This document shows, one piece after another, positions 51,675 to 61,112 of a stretch of DNA of 64,000 nt (the stretch's first letter is position 1; each line of letters starts with the position of its first letter). The stretch covers positions 1-64,000 of the forward strand of contig NZ_MCAS01000007.1 of assembly GCF_003610895.1 (NCBI RefSeq). Direction: 5' to 3'. The notes beneath the pieces are model-generated. The model saw nothing but the letters and a program-made list of their open reading frames with translations, had not been told where the DNA came from and ran no database searches. This stretch comes from Paraburkholderia fungorum (GTDB taxonomy: Bacteria > Pseudomonadota > Gammaproteobacteria > Burkholderiales > Burkholderiaceae). The position numbers were made by a program, and so were the translations under genes.

Positions 51675-53021
51675 ATGTCATCCAGTCCTCGTTCCCGACG
51701 GCCCTATGTGTTCGTTTCGGCCTTCCTCGGCACCGCCATCGAGCAATACGATTTCCTGCTATACGGCACCGCGTCGGCACTCGTTTTCAACAGGATTTTC
51801 TTCCCCAACCTAGATCCGCTTGCCGGCACGATCGCCGCACTTGGCACGTATGCGGCAGGGTACTTTGCGCGTGGTGCAGGTGCGCTGATCTGCGGACACT
51901 TCGGGGATCGCATCGGGCGCAAGACGTTGTTGTTGACCACGCTGCTGGTGATGGGCATCGCGTCCACGCTGGTGGGCTGTTTGCCGACCTACGCGTCGAT
52001 CGGGATCTGGGCGCCCATCCTGCTGACGTCGCTGCGCGTGTTGCAGGGTTTTGCCATCGGTGGCGAGCAAAGCGGGGCGATCGTGCTGGGCGTCGAGAGC
52101 GCGCCGGTGCATCGGCGCGGGCTGTATGGGAGCTGGAGCAATTCGGGGAGCTATGGGGGCGCGCTATTGTCGACCGGGGCGCTGCTGTTGACGTCGCGCT
52201 TGCCGGAGCAGGACTTTCTCAGCTGGGGCTGGCGTCTTCCCTTTCTGTTCAGCGCGGTGCTGGTCGTGATTGGTCTGGTAGGGCGCGCGAGATTGCCGGA
52301 GACGCGTGAATTCACGCAGTTGAAGGCGACTGCATCCGTCGCCCGATTTCCGTTACGTGATCTGTTACGCGATCACCGCCGCCAGGTCGTAATCGTGTTT
52401 ATGGCGAGGCTAGGGGAGATCACGTGGTCCGTGTTTGTTCTGCTGTTCTCCGTCGCTTACGTGACCGTGCAACTCAAGGTGCCGCGGTCCGTGGTTCTCA
52501 CCGCCATCATGGCGGGCGCCGCAAGCGCGGTGTTCACTGTGCCGTTGCTCGCGGCGTTGTCTGATCGGATCGGACGCAAACCCCTCTATCTTCTTGGACT
52601 CCTTACGTGCGCGGTTTATGTGTGGCCATATTTTCATATGCTCGATACACGTAATCCGGTGATCATCACGCTTGCTATCGTGATTGCGCTTGGTATCGTG
52701 CATCCATTGATGTATGGACCGCAAGGTGGCTTCTTCGCTGACATGTTCGATGTGCGAGTGCGCTTCTCCGGTGTATCCATCGGTGCTATCGGCGCGGTGG
52801 TCGGCGGCGGGATCAATCCTGTGATCTGTTCATCGCTGCTGGCACATCGCGGCGGCGATCCATTCAGTGTCGCGCTCTACATCACGATCAGCGCATTGAT
52901 TGCCGCATGTTTTGTTGCACTCGCTCCGCGCGGATCGAGGGAGCGCAACGCGTCGCATGCAGCCGTTCTCGCGGGCAATCTCGCGGGCAATGAAACGCCC
53001 GCACAAGGGAATCATCCGTAG
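51675..53021 (+). CDS. MFS transporter, metabolite:H+ symporter (MHS) family
   Basis: Permease of 448 residues with 12 hydrophobic segments. MHS marks are VFVSAFLGTAIEQYDFLLYGTASALV, GHFGDRIGRKTLLLTTLL and LRVLQGFAIGGEQSGAIVLGVE. The typical E-WYD of segment 1 is E-QYD here. The class II aldolase gene follows 46 bases later in the same direction, so the two are probably cotranscribed. It likely takes up an organic acid or sugar acid that the aldolase then splits. Confidence 0.9.
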   Translation: MSSSPRSRRPYVFVSAFLGTAIEQYDFLLYGTASALVFNRIFFPNLDPLAGTIAALGTYAAGYFARGAGALICGHFGDRIGRKTLLLTTLLVMGIASTLVGCLPTYASIGIWAPILLTSLRVLQGFAIGGEQSGAIVLGVESAPVHRRGLYGSWSNSGSYGGALLSTGALLLTSRLPEQDFLSWGWRLPFLFSAVLVVIGLVGRARLPETREFTQLKATASVARFPLRDLLRDHRRQVVIVFMARLGEITWSVFVLLFSVAYVTVQLKVPRSVVLTAIMAGAASAVFTVPLLAALSDRIGRKPLYLLGLLTCAVYVWPYFHMLDTRNPVIITLAIVIALGIVHPLMYGPQGGFFADMFDVRVRFSGVSIGAIGAVVGGGINPVICSSLLAHRGGDPFSVALYITISALIAACFVALAPRGSRERNASHAAVLAGNLAGNETPAQGNHP

Positions 53022-53067
53022 AGATTCGCAACCCGTCATTGCCGATAGACATTTCCTGGAGATGCAG

Positions 53068-53826
53068 ATGGTCGAAAAGAACAACGAAACCCTGGTTTCG
53101 CAGATGGATGAAAAACTGGAGCAGGGCAGGTGGGACAGCCGGCAGAAAATCGCACTCGCGTGCCGCATGCTCGCGCATGAAGGGCACTCGGAGACGCTTG
53201 CGGGTCAGATTAGCGTGCGGCAAGAAGACGGCACATTCCTGACTACACCCATGGCCATTGGCTTCGATGAGATTACACGGAGCAATGTGATTCGTATCGA
53301 CGATTCCATGCAGGTTGTCGAGGGCAACGGCATGGCGAATCCCGCGATCCGTTTTCATCTCTGGATCTATCGGCGGCGTCCGGAAGTGAAGTGCATTATT
53401 CATACTCATCCGCCCTACATCAATGCGCTTTCCATGACCGGCACGCCGCTGGAAGTCGCGCACATGGACGCAACGCCTTTCTTCGACGACTGTGCGTTCC
53501 TGCGCGAATGGCCAGGCTTGCCCATTGGCGATGACGAAGGGGAAATCATCTCGGGCGCATTGGGAGCCAAACGCACGATCCTGCTCGCGAATCACGGATT
53601 TCTGGCGGCGACACGGTCGCTTGAGGAATCCGCGTATCTGTCCGTGCTGATCGAACGGGCCGCGCGCAGTCAGATCCTTGCGCAATCGGTGGGCGAGATC
53701 CAACGCATCGACGCTGAACGTGCCGCCGAGTCGCATGATTTTCTGTTGTTGCCGAGTATCGTCAACGCGAGCTTTGCGTTGTTCGGCCGTCGTGTGATCA
53801 AGCGGGAGCCGGAGGTGCTGTTCTGA
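53068..53826 (+). CDS. class II aldolase/adducin family protein
   Basis: Protein of 252 residues with the class II aldolase fold. Zinc ligands are H112 and H114 (IIHTHPPYINA) and H176 (LANHGFLA). An N-terminal helix precedes the CRMLAHEGHSETLAGQISVR segment with the phosphate-binding region. I choose ATG at 53068 with GGAG 6 bases before it; a nearby ATG at 53062 overlaps the ribosome site. Fuculose-phosphate aldolase-like enzymes cleave sugar phosphates, but several paralogues act on sugar acids or aromatic side chains. It follows the MHS permease. Confidence 0.87.
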   Translation: MVEKNNETLVSQMDEKLEQGRWDSRQKIALACRMLAHEGHSETLAGQISVRQEDGTFLTTPMAIGFDEITRSNVIRIDDSMQVVEGNGMANPAIRFHLWIYRRRPEVKCIIHTHPPYINALSMTGTPLEVAHMDATPFFDDCAFLREWPGLPIGDDEGEIISGALGAKRTILLANHGFLAATRSLEESAYLSVLIERAARSQILAQSVGEIQRIDAERAAESHDFLLLPSIVNASFALFGRRVIKREPEVLF

Positions 53827-53910
53827 GCGTATTGCAAGGAAGAGCGCTCCGGTGCGTCACCATGAGGTTTGCAACACGATGGTTATCGGCGCCGGTTTCC
53901 GGCGACCGAA

Positions 53911-54936
53911 TCAGGTCCGCGCGGATTCCGCCGCCTGGACGGCGCTCCGCACGCCCCCCAGCTTGCGGAACTCACGTGGCGACAGGCCGTAACGGGTGTG
54001 AAAACGCCGGCTGAAATGGGCGGCGTCCTTGAACCCGTTGCGCCAGCCGATCTGCTCGATGGACAGCGCAGCACACATTGGATTGAGCAGATCGCTGCGA
54101 CAGCACTCGAGGCGATGCTGCAGGACAAACGTCCGGTACGGCGTACCGGTGGATTCGAACATTCTATGGATGTAACGCCGCGATACGCCCAAGGCTGTTG
54201 CGCACGCCGTGACGTCGAGTTCGGGGTCGCGGATGTTGGCCATCAGGTAGGCGCTCAGGTGCGACCAGCGCAATGCATTGCATGACGCCGGGACCCGTGC
54301 ACTGGTGCGAGCGTGCTGATCCGCGGCGTTCAGATAAGCAGCGCACAACAGGGACACGAACGCTTGCTCGGCGGCCGTTACCGCGTCGGCACTCATGTGC
54401 GGGAATTCCGGCAACACAGTATCGATGAAATGGTGGATCAATCGAACAGGAGCGGACTGCGCATCCGCACAATGCGGCTCGAATGAAGCATGCCGCGAGA
54501 TGGCATGGCCGAAGAACCGCGTGAGCGGCAGACGGATCATGACGAGCGTGGTGGTTTCCTCGAGCCTCGCATGCGACGGTAGCCGGGCGCGCCGGTACGT
54601 GATGTCTCCCGCCCGAAAGTTTAGCGTCTTGCCCTTCTGACTGATCGAACCGCTGCCGGACAGGGCAACCAGCACGATCACGTCGTCGTCCGGGAACGCC
54701 GCGGCGTGCCGGGCGTCGTGCCGCACTTCCTGGTGCCCCAGCCGTACCGTTGCGAGCACCCCGCCGCCGGTCAGCCGGCAGGCACGCACCTGGCCGGCTT
54801 CATCGGTATCCGGAAACAGCAGATCGCCCGGCATCACGATATCGTCGAGCGAGCGCTTCCATTCTTGCGGTCCCACAGGGTGGATGTCCCTGAATGTCGG
54901 TGCGTACGGCAGATCCAGATTTGAAACCGAATGCAT
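53911..54936 (-). CDS. AraC-family regulator with AraC-binding-like N-terminal domain
   Basis: Regulator of 341 residues. The double HTH lies in the last 100 residues (VTACATALGVSRRYIHRMFESTGTPYRTFVLQHRLECCR and GFKDAAHFSRRFHTRYGLSPREF in pieces). The N-terminal 200 residues resemble the PF14525 domain of FeaR-like activators (SGSGSISQKGKTLNFRAGDITY). AAGGAG sits 7 bases before ATG at 54936. It converges with the aldolase gene and lies next to a second AraC regulator in the same orientation, without sharing a close gene partner. Confidence 0.88.
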   Translation of the reverse strand: MHSVSNLDLPYAPTFRDIHPVGPQEWKRSLDDIVMPGDLLFPDTDEAGQVRACRLTGGGVLATVRLGHQEVRHDARHAAAFPDDDVIVLVALSGSGSISQKGKTLNFRAGDITYRRARLPSHARLEETTTLVMIRLPLTRFFGHAISRHASFEPHCADAQSAPVRLIHHFIDTVLPEFPHMSADAVTAAEQAFVSLLCAAYLNAADQHARTSARVPASCNALRWSHLSAYLMANIRDPELDVTACATALGVSRRYIHRMFESTGTPYRTFVLQHRLECCRSDLLNPMCAALSIEQIGWRNGFKDAAHFSRRFHTRYGLSPREFRKLGGVRSAVQAAESART

Positions 54937-55048
54937 GGCACTCTCCTTGAACTGGCTCTGGCCGCAATGAGACGAGGATAATTTTTGGCGAACCGTTCGT
55001 CTTGTCTGCAAGTGAACTCATGACTTGCCCCTTCACGAACTGCGGGAC

Positions 55049-56032
55049 CTATCCTCGTTGCGGACCTCCGGCCTCTCGGTCGTCTCGCTTACCGGCTAGT
55101 GTCTGTTCCCTTTGAAGCGAAGGGGACCGCTCGGTCAAGCGGGCGTTGTCATTATCCGGCGCGCCCGCAGCCGCGAACAGCCGCCGATATTCGGCGGGCG
55201 TTGTTTGCTTTGCGCTCCTGAACTGTCGGTTGAAATTGGCGAGGTTCGCGAAGCCGGAGCGAGCGGCGATGACGGCGACGGGCAGAGACGTGTCTGTCAA
55301 CATCCGGCATGCGTGTCCGATACGAACCCGGGCGATATACCGGCCCACGCTCTCACCAATATGCTGCACGAAGTAACGTGTGAGCGTGCGCTCTGACAGG
55401 CTGGCGACCGCACAGAGTTCTGACAGTCGCAGAGGTTCGGCAAAGCGCGCATCGATCATTGAAAGAACCCGGTTGATCCGTTCAGGTTCGTGGCCGGATG
55501 GTCCGGCGTCTGGATGATTGAACGCGCTCGGTGAGGCGAGCGGTCGGCCGGGCGCATCGGCAAGCGTGCACAAGGTATCGAGGGCTGCGCCAAGGCGCTC
55601 GCGTGCGTCGTTCGAGAGTAGTTGCGCGAGGCGCTTGCGCATCGATTCGCCTGCGGGCGGTTCGAAGGCTAGCCCACACGCGGCCCTGCGGAGCAGCTTG
55701 CGCAGCGGTTCGTATTCGGGGCAGCAATCCGCCATACGCCGCGCCCAGCCGCCGTCGAACCAGATAACGATGGCGACCTGCGGCGAGGATGAATCGATCG
55801 AACGATTCGACGCCCAGGTGTGGGGAAGATCCGGCGGCACGAGCACGAGATCCTCCGCCTCGTAGTCGTTGACAGCGTCGCCGATGTAGCGCTTGCCATG
55901 ACTGTTCATCGTCAGCGTCAGCTCGTACTCGGGATGGTGATGCCATTCGAACGGAATACGCGCGAGCCGCCGATGGTAAACCCGGAGCGAACAGTCCCGA
56001 CCGAACTCGACGTGCTCGTAGGCTGGTTTCAT
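55049..56032 (-). CDS. AraC-family regulator with cupin sensor domain
   Basis: Regulator of 327 residues. The N-terminal cupin has the histidine cluster FEWHHHPEYELTLTMNSHGKRYIGD and DLVLVPPDLPHTWAS. The C-terminal AraC domain spans about 195-295 (LSELCAVASLSERTLTRYFVQHIGESVGRYIARVRIGHACRML and ANFNRQFRSAKQTTPAEYRRLF, in pieces). It is divergent from the DUF1479 gene (93 bases between starts), so direct control of that gene is likely. Confidence 0.9.
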   Translation of the reverse strand: MKPAYEHVEFGRDCSLRVYHRRLARIPFEWHHHPEYELTLTMNSHGKRYIGDAVNDYEAEDLVLVPPDLPHTWASNRSIDSSSPQVAIVIWFDGGWARRMADCCPEYEPLRKLLRRAACGLAFEPPAGESMRKRLAQLLSNDARERLGAALDTLCTLADAPGRPLASPSAFNHPDAGPSGHEPERINRVLSMIDARFAEPLRLSELCAVASLSERTLTRYFVQHIGESVGRYIARVRIGHACRMLTDTSLPVAVIAARSGFANLANFNRQFRSAKQTTPAEYRRLFAAAGAPDNDNARLTERSPSLQREQTLAGKRDDREAGGPQRG

Positions 56033-56125
56033 GGCCGAAAACGCAAATTGATTGTCTGAATAGTATCACCGGAGATCGCCTTCACATCATATGCTCAGCG
56101 CTATCAATTCGATGTGGAGACAGTC

Positions 56126-57370
56126 ATGGCGTTGAGAATCGACGATTTGCCAGGTGCGATCCGGCAAGCGAAAAGAGAGCTGCGCGCGGCGTTGCCGAAC
56201 TACCGGGAGGTCTTCGCGGAACTCGATGAATCGATCGGTGCCGAGGCGCAGCGAATCGCCGCGCAACGCGATCGTGGAGAGAACGTCATTCCCGAGATTC
56301 AGTTTTCCGATATCGCCGGGAAACGCGTCACCGCGGATCAGATCGCGCTCGTCAAGGCGCGCGGGGCATGCGTGATTCGTCAGGTTTTCCCCCGCGCGCT
56401 GGTGCAGAGCTGGGACGAGGATATTGCCGGCTATGTCGAGCGCAATAATCTCGACAAACACCTGGAAAATCGCGCTGAAGACAAATACTTCGGACAACTG
56501 GCTTCCAGCAAGCCGCAAATCTATGGCGTGTACTGGTCGAAACCACAAGTGCTGGCCCGTGAGTCGGAATCGCTGACCGAAGCACGTGTATTCCTGAACC
56601 GGTTATGGCGCAACGAGAGCGAGGGGCGCGTGCACTTCGATCCGGAACGCGTGCCGGCGTATGCCGATCGTCTGCGTCGCAGGCCACCGGGTTCAGCGTC
56701 GCTCGGCTTGTCGGCGCATTGCGACGGCGGCTCAGTGGAGCGCTGGATCGAAAGCAATTTCCGCAAGGTGTACCGCCATGTATTTGCCGGAAACTGGCGT
56801 GACTATGATCCATTCGACGCAGCTTTTCGCCCTGACGTAGAGGAGATCGCGTCGCCCGCCGTCTGCTCGATGTTCCGCACTTTCCAGGGCTGGACTGCCT
56901 TGACGCCGCAAGGCCCGGGCGACGGCACGCTGCAGCTCGTACCCATTGCCAATTCCATGGCGTACATACTGCTGCGCGCGCTTCAGGACGATGTCGCCGA
57001 AGACGATCTATGCGGTGCAATGCCCGGGCGGGCGCTGTCGATCAAGCCGGAATTTCATGCGCCGTTGTTCGAAGCGCTGTCGTCGATTCCGAAAATGGAA
57101 GCGGGCGACACCGTGTTCTGGCACAGCGACGTCATCCACGCGGTCGAAGACGAGCATAAGGGCACGGGTTACAGCAATGTGATGTACATCGCCTCCGCGC
57201 CCGCGTGCGCCAAAAACGATGCTTATCTGAAGCGCCAGTTGCCGAGCTTCATCAAGGGTGAAAGCCCACCTGATTTCCCGACCGATCATTTCGAAGTGGA
57301 TTTCACCGGACGCGCGACGGCTGACGACCTGACACCGCTCGGCAAGGCGCAACTCGGGTTCGACCTGTAG
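56126..57370 (+). CDS. DUF1479 family protein (YbiU-like, 2-oxoglutarate/Fe(II) oxygenase-like)
   Basis: Protein of 414 residues with the double-stranded beta-helix fold of iron oxygenases. The HxD...H facial triad is suggested by [13 protein letters not shown] and [14 protein letters not shown]. The N terminus (about 1-70) is helical. ATG at 56126 has GGAG 6 bases upstream; an upstream GTG overlaps that site. YbiU of E. coli is uncharacterised, so the substrate is unknown. The gene is divergent from the cupin-AraC regulator, suggesting inducible expression by a small molecule. Confidence 0.85.
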   Translation: MALRIDDLPGAIRQAKRELRAALPNYREVFAELDESIGAEAQRIAAQRDRGENVIPEIQFSDIAGKRVTADQIALVKARGACVIRQVFPRALVQSWDEDIAGYVERNNLDKHLENRAEDKYFGQLASSKPQIYGVYWSKPQVLARESESLTEARVFLNRLWRNESEGRVHFDPERVPAYADRLRRRPPGSASLGLSAHCDGGSVERWIESNFRKVYRHVFAGNWRDYDPFDAAFRPDVEEIASPAVCSMFRTFQGWTALTPQGPGDGTLQLVPIANSMAYILLRALQDDVAEDDLCGAMPGRALSIKPEFHAPLFEALSSIPKMEAGDTVFWHSDVIHAVEDEHKGTGYSNVMYIASAPACAKNDAYLKRQLPSFIKGESPPDFPTDHFEVDFTGRATADDLTPLGKAQLGFDL

Positions 57371-57464
57371 ATCGAAAAAGCGGCTGGCTGAAGTTGCGCG
57401 AGGGAGGCGCCGCGAACGCGGTGATCCCCGAGCGCGTGCGCAAGTCGCACGAGCGAGTCGCGGA

Positions 57465-58091
57465 TCAGCGCACGGGCGGCGCGGCGGCCAGCAAGCTGCG
57501 CAGGAACACCATGATCATGTGCCCAATGGGCACCTCGGACAGCATCGAGCGCTGCAGTGCGAGACCTTGTGAGAGTCCCATGAAGGCCGCGGCCAATACG
57601 GTTGGCGATTCTGGCGGCACTCTTCCCAGTTTGGCGAAGATCTGCCCGATGCAATAGGCGAGGCCATCACGGTGCGCGTCCAGCAAGGCCTGTGAGGCCG
57701 TTGCGAAAACCGGGTTGCGACGCCCCTGAAGCTTGAATTCAACGCCCAGCACCGACCACTCTGGCTCGGCATCGAGTGTCTGCGCCCAGATCTCCAACGC
57801 GCTCAAGATACCGTCCGCCGATGCGGATGGGTCGCTCAGCGTCTGGGCAATATCGCTCATTTGTGCCCTTGAGCGCTCCCGCATCAATTCCACAAACAGA
57901 TCTTCCTTGCTCGCGAAATTCGAATAGAAAGCACCCTGCGTATAACCCGCCTCGGCCGCAATATCCCTGAGAGAAGTGGCGCCGAACCCTCTTTCGACAA
58001 ACAGCCGCTTCGCCGCCGCAAGCAAATGCGCCCGGGTCTGCAATCGACTTTCTTCGCGGCTTAGCCGCGGGGGTTTGGCCGCCGTATTCAT
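57465..58091 (-). CDS. TetR-family transcriptional regulator
   Basis: Regulator of 208 residues. HTH at about 13-60 (LQTRAHLLAAAKRLFVERGFGATSLRDIAAEAGYTQGAFYSNFASKEDLFVELM in pieces), C-terminal ligand domain of helices. Convergent with the DUF1479 gene with 94 bases between. Upstream at 58103-58166 are three variants of a TATCA-NTTGATA palindrome, a typical autorepressor arrangement. The ribosome site before the ATG is weak. Confidence 0.88.
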   Translation of the reverse strand: MNTAAKPPRLSREESRLQTRAHLLAAAKRLFVERGFGATSLRDIAAEAGYTQGAFYSNFASKEDLFVELMRERSRAQMSDIAQTLSDPSASADGILSALEIWAQTLDAEPEWSVLGVEFKLQGRRNPVFATASQALLDAHRDGLAYCIGQIFAKLGRVPPESPTVLAAAFMGLSQGLALQRSMLSEVPIGHMIMVFLRSLLAAAPPVR

Positions 58092-58102
58092 GGCCGGAAG
58101 GA

Positions 58103-58166
58103 TATCAGTTGATATTTAAAATTCAACTGGATATTATTACGATTGCATTTCATATATCACTTGATA
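58103..58166. promoter_or_regulatory. TetR operator cluster with three related sites
   Basis: TATCAGTTGATA at 58103-58114, TTCAACTGGATA at 58122-58133 (inverted form of the same motif) and TATCACTTGATA at 58155-58166. The first two face each other across 7 bases. All lie upstream of the TetR gene, between it and the H-NS-like gene. Confidence 0.6.
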
Positions 58167-58307
58167 TGCGGGAGTATGAGCGCGGGCTGTCCCTCTGAGC
58201 GTCTTACGAAACAGGATGAGGGCGCGCCTGCGAAGTCAATGCGGAAGCCAACCGCTAAGACCGGGAGCGAGATGCAACAACCTGGTCATGTACTACGGAA
58301 AGAGAAC

Positions 58308-58628
58308 ATGAGCAGCAGGGTAAAGATGTTGAAGCAGCAACTCGCGCAACTCGATGAGCGGCTACTGGTCGCGTGGCAGCAGGAGCAGCAAGCTGCCATT
58401 GAACACGTCCGGCAGGTCATGAACTTCTTCAACCTTGTGCCTAACCAGTTGCGCGTCGACCGGCGAGGCACATACAACACCAAACCGATTGAGATGAAGT
58501 ATCAGGACCCGATTACCGGTGCGACCTGGAGCGGCCGTGGACGTGCGCCGTCCTGGATCCGGAACCGGAGCTACGACGATTTTCTGGTCAAGCAGCCCGA
58601 GGATGTCGGATCGGATCAGGGGCGTTGA
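58308..58628 (+). CDS. H-NS-family nucleoid-associated protein (short)
   Basis: DNA-binding protein of 106 residues from ATG 58308. The N-terminal coiled coil is VKMLKQQLAQLDERLLVAWQQEQQAAIEHVRQ in two stretches, for oligomerisation. The C-terminal H-NS DNA hook is KYQDPITGATWSGRGRAPSWI, a close match to the family motif. ATG 58272 has a better ribosome site and cannot be excluded. Burkholderia species carry many such paralogues, often silencing acquired AT-rich DNA. It follows operator-like sites of the TetR gene, so TetR may also affect it. Confidence 0.82.
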   Translation: MSSRVKMLKQQLAQLDERLLVAWQQEQQAAIEHVRQVMNFFNLVPNQLRVDRRGTYNTKPIEMKYQDPITGATWSGRGRAPSWIRNRSYDDFLVKQPEDVGSDQGR

Positions 58629-58641
58629 CAGTTCAGGCTGG

Positions 58642-59574
58642 TCAACCCATTTCAACCGCCGTGCTTCGTCGCTTCCTCGGCAGCGAAGCGCGCCCGCCAA
58701 AGCGCTCCACCATGAAGTCCACGAAGGTGCGAATCTTCGGCGGCGGCTTGCGGTCCGCGACCGTCAGCACATGCATCGGCCGTGCGTGCGGAACATAGTC
58801 GGGCAACACCGGCACTAGCCGGCCGGCGCGCAGGTCGTCGTCGAGCAGGATCTCGGGCTGCATGATGATGCCGAGCCCGCTGAGCGCAGCCATTCGCAGT
58901 GCTTCGCCATTGTTCGCGGTGAGGCTCAGCGACACCGGCACGACCACTTCGCCTGCGGGTCCCTGCAGCCGCCAGTTGCGTCCTGCTACCGGATGCGCGA
59001 AGCCGAGGCAACTGTGTTGCGCGAGGTCGTTGGGCGCCATGGGCACACCATGCCGTTCGAGATAGCCAGGCGCGGCGCACACCACCGACCGGTACGGCCG
59101 CAACGCACGCGCGATCAGCGACGAGTTCGCGAGCTCGCCGATCCGCACCGCCACGTCGAACCCTTCATCGACGAAATCGATGCTGCGGTCGCTGACCACG
59201 AGATCGATCGCGACGTCGGGATGCGCCGCACGGTAGTCGAAGCAGGCCGGCGCAAGCGCATGGACACCGAACGAAACGGGCGTGAGCACGCGCAGCCGGC
59301 CGCGTGCTTCCCCCTGCAGTTCGGCGCCGATTGACTCGGCATCGGCCACGTCGGCGAGAATGCGCCGGCATCGCTCGTAGTAGTGCTGACCGAGTTCGGT
59401 GAGACTCTGCCGGCGCGTGGTGCGGTTCAGCAGCCGGCCGCCAAGCAGCGTTTCGAGTGCCCGGATGTGATGCCCGACCATGGTTCCCGTCAGCCGGAAC
59501 TCCTGCGCGGCGGCCGCGAAACTGCCTCGCTCCACGACCCGCACGAAGATCGTCATGCTTTCCAGTCTGTCCAA
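58642..59574 (-). CDS. LysR-family transcriptional regulator
   Basis: Regulator of 310 residues with the N-terminal HTH MDRLESMTIFVRVVERGSFAAAAQEF and an effector domain from about 90. The pattern (LTGTMVGHHIRALETLLGGRLLNRTTRRQSLTE in pieces) belongs to the large group with short-loop HTH and a polar N-terminus. It is divergent from the carboxymuconolactone decarboxylase-like gene with 126 bases between starts, likely its target. Inverted motif GTGGA-ACTG-TCCAC lies in that gap (59656-59669). Confidence 0.88.
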   Translation of the reverse strand: MDRLESMTIFVRVVERGSFAAAAQEFRLTGTMVGHHIRALETLLGGRLLNRTTRRQSLTELGQHYYERCRRILADVADAESIGAELQGEARGRLRVLTPVSFGVHALAPACFDYRAAHPDVAIDLVVSDRSIDFVDEGFDVAVRIGELANSSLIARALRPYRSVVCAAPGYLERHGVPMAPNDLAQHSCLGFAHPVAGRNWRLQGPAGEVVVPVSLSLTANNGEALRMAALSGLGIIMQPEILLDDDLRAGRLVPVLPDYVPHARPMHVLTVADRKPPPKIRTFVDFMVERFGGRASLPRKRRSTAVEMG

Positions 59575-59700
59575 TTGCGAAGCGTCCTTTGGTTATGTTC
59601 GAAGCGCAGCCGTCTTTTTTCGCCACCTCAGCGCGGCAACAATCTCGATACGGATGTGGAACTGTCCACGTACGACATCGCAGATTATTGAGGGAGATGC

Positions 59701-60099
59701 ATGATGCTATCGCAACCGACACTTCGCGAACGCGGCGCCGCGCTGCTCGAACAACTTCACGGGTCCGGCTCCGCACAGGCTCTCAAGGCCGATATGGAAG
59801 GGCTGTGCCCGGACTTCCTCGAGATGTCCATCGAGTGGGCACTGGGTGGCGTCATGGCGCGCCCGGGGCTCGACCTGATCACCCGCGAACTCGTTGTCAT
59901 CGCATCGTGCGTGACGCTTGGCCATCCCGTCACCCAGTTGCGCGCGCACGTGTATGCCGCACTCGCGGCGGGCGCGACCCGCGAGCAGATCGTCGAGTCG
60001 ATTCTGCAGTTGATGTTCTATGCGGGTGGCGCGTCGGTGCGCAATGCGCTTGTGCATTGCCGCGATCTGCTGGTTGTTCAAACCGGTTCAGTGACCTGA
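59701..60099 (+). CDS. carboxymuconolactone decarboxylase family protein
   Basis: Small helical protein of 132 residues of the CMD/AhpD fold. The catalytic-like residues are C70 in IASCVTLGHPVTQLRAHV with H74 and H83; the second cysteine of the AhpD CxxC is absent, so peroxidase action is unlikely. Typical CMD endings FYAGGASVRNAL are present. True PcaC decarboxylates 4-carboxymuconolactone, but many relatives are uncharacterised and no other pca gene is near. Its last 12 bases overlap the 3' end of the convergent LysR gene at 60088. Confidence 0.88.
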   Translation: MMLSQPTLRERGAALLEQLHGSGSAQALKADMEGLCPDFLEMSIEWALGGVMARPGLDLITRELVVIASCVTLGHPVTQLRAHVYAALAAGATREQIVESILQLMFYAGGASVRNALVHCRDLLVVQTGSVT

Positions 60100-61017
60100 G
60101 TCCGCCGTGGATGGCACGGCCGAATCGCTTTCCAGTGTCTCCACCAGCGCGTCGCGCATCAACGCGACGGGCCGCACCAGACGGCCTGGCAGCATGCCAT
60201 GCACGAGCCAGACGTTCAGCACGTTGTTGAAGTCGGTCACCTCGATGGGCTGCAGTGACTCGCGGTAGGAACTGCGCTCCAGCATTTCCGGCACCGCGAG
60301 CCCGATGCCCATGCCCCGGGCCACCAGCGAAAGCTGTAACTCCGACCCAAACGCCTCCACTGCAACGTTGAACTGCAAACCGGCTGCCGACATCGCGCGA
60401 CTCAGCGCCGAACGCATCCCGCACCCGTCCTGGTTCAACACCCACGGATGACGCGAGAGCGCGACGAGTGTCGTCGGTTCGCCGGTCAAGCCGAGCGAAC
60501 GCGGCGCCACAACGACGGCCCGCTTGTCGCCGAGCAGCGTGGCCGTCATCGTCTCGGGCAGCGGAATGCCGGTGGGCATCAGCACGACGGCCGCATCCAC
60601 GGCGCCGCGCTCGACGTTCTGCAGCAGACCCGGCGACCAGCCCGCCGTCACGCGCAGCGTCAGCTTGGGAAAGGCGCTGCGCAAACGGTCGACGGGCCGT
60701 GCGAGCGCGAGTTCGGATAGAAACGGCGGGACGCCGATTCTCAACTCACCGGTCGATTCGCTGTCGGGCGACGCGACGGCCATCAGGTCGTCGACAGCGC
60801 GCAACACGGTGCGTGCGAGGCCGTAGACCTCGTTGCCCGCCGCGGTCGGTTTGAGCGGTTTGCTCTGCCGGTCCAGCAGTTCGGCGCCGAGCATCGTTTC
60901 CAGGTTTTGCACGCGGCGCGTGAGTCCGGGTTGCGTGAGAAACAGCTTCTCCGCCGCCCGCACCATCGATCCGCTTTCCACCACCGCCACAAAGGCCTGC
61001 AGGTCACGCGTATTCAT
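60088..61017 (-). CDS. LysR-family transcriptional regulator
   Basis: Regulator of 309 residues. HTH MNTRDLQAFVAVVESGSMVRAAEKLFLTQPGLTRRVQNLE in pieces, effector domain from about 90 with VAVVVAP- and LSLVARGMGIGLAVPE-like segments. It is divergent from an MFS exporter (61113), the likely regulated gene. The upstream region holds two TCGCATAA boxes, at 61027-61034 and 61054-61061. Confidence 0.9.
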   Translation of the reverse strand: MNTRDLQAFVAVVESGSMVRAAEKLFLTQPGLTRRVQNLETMLGAELLDRQSKPLKPTAAGNEVYGLARTVLRAVDDLMAVASPDSESTGELRIGVPPFLSELALARPVDRLRSAFPKLTLRVTAGWSPGLLQNVERGAVDAAVVLMPTGIPLPETMTATLLGDKRAVVVAPRSLGLTGEPTTLVALSRHPWVLNQDGCGMRSALSRAMSAAGLQFNVAVEAFGSELQLSLVARGMGIGLAVPEMLERSSYRESLQPIEVTDFNNVLNVWLVHGMLPGRLVRPVALMRDALVETLESDSAVPSTADSGH

Positions 61018-61112
61018 AACAAACTCGCATAAACATTATCGAGATATTTCAATTGTCGCATAACATCGTCATCCGTACGATGAGCCGGAGTTAAATCAAC
61101 CGGAGTGGAACG

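Noticed and set aside
61027..61061. Direct repeat TCGCATAA before the LysR gene at 60088
   Set aside because: Two 8-base copies are too weak to call an operator separately.
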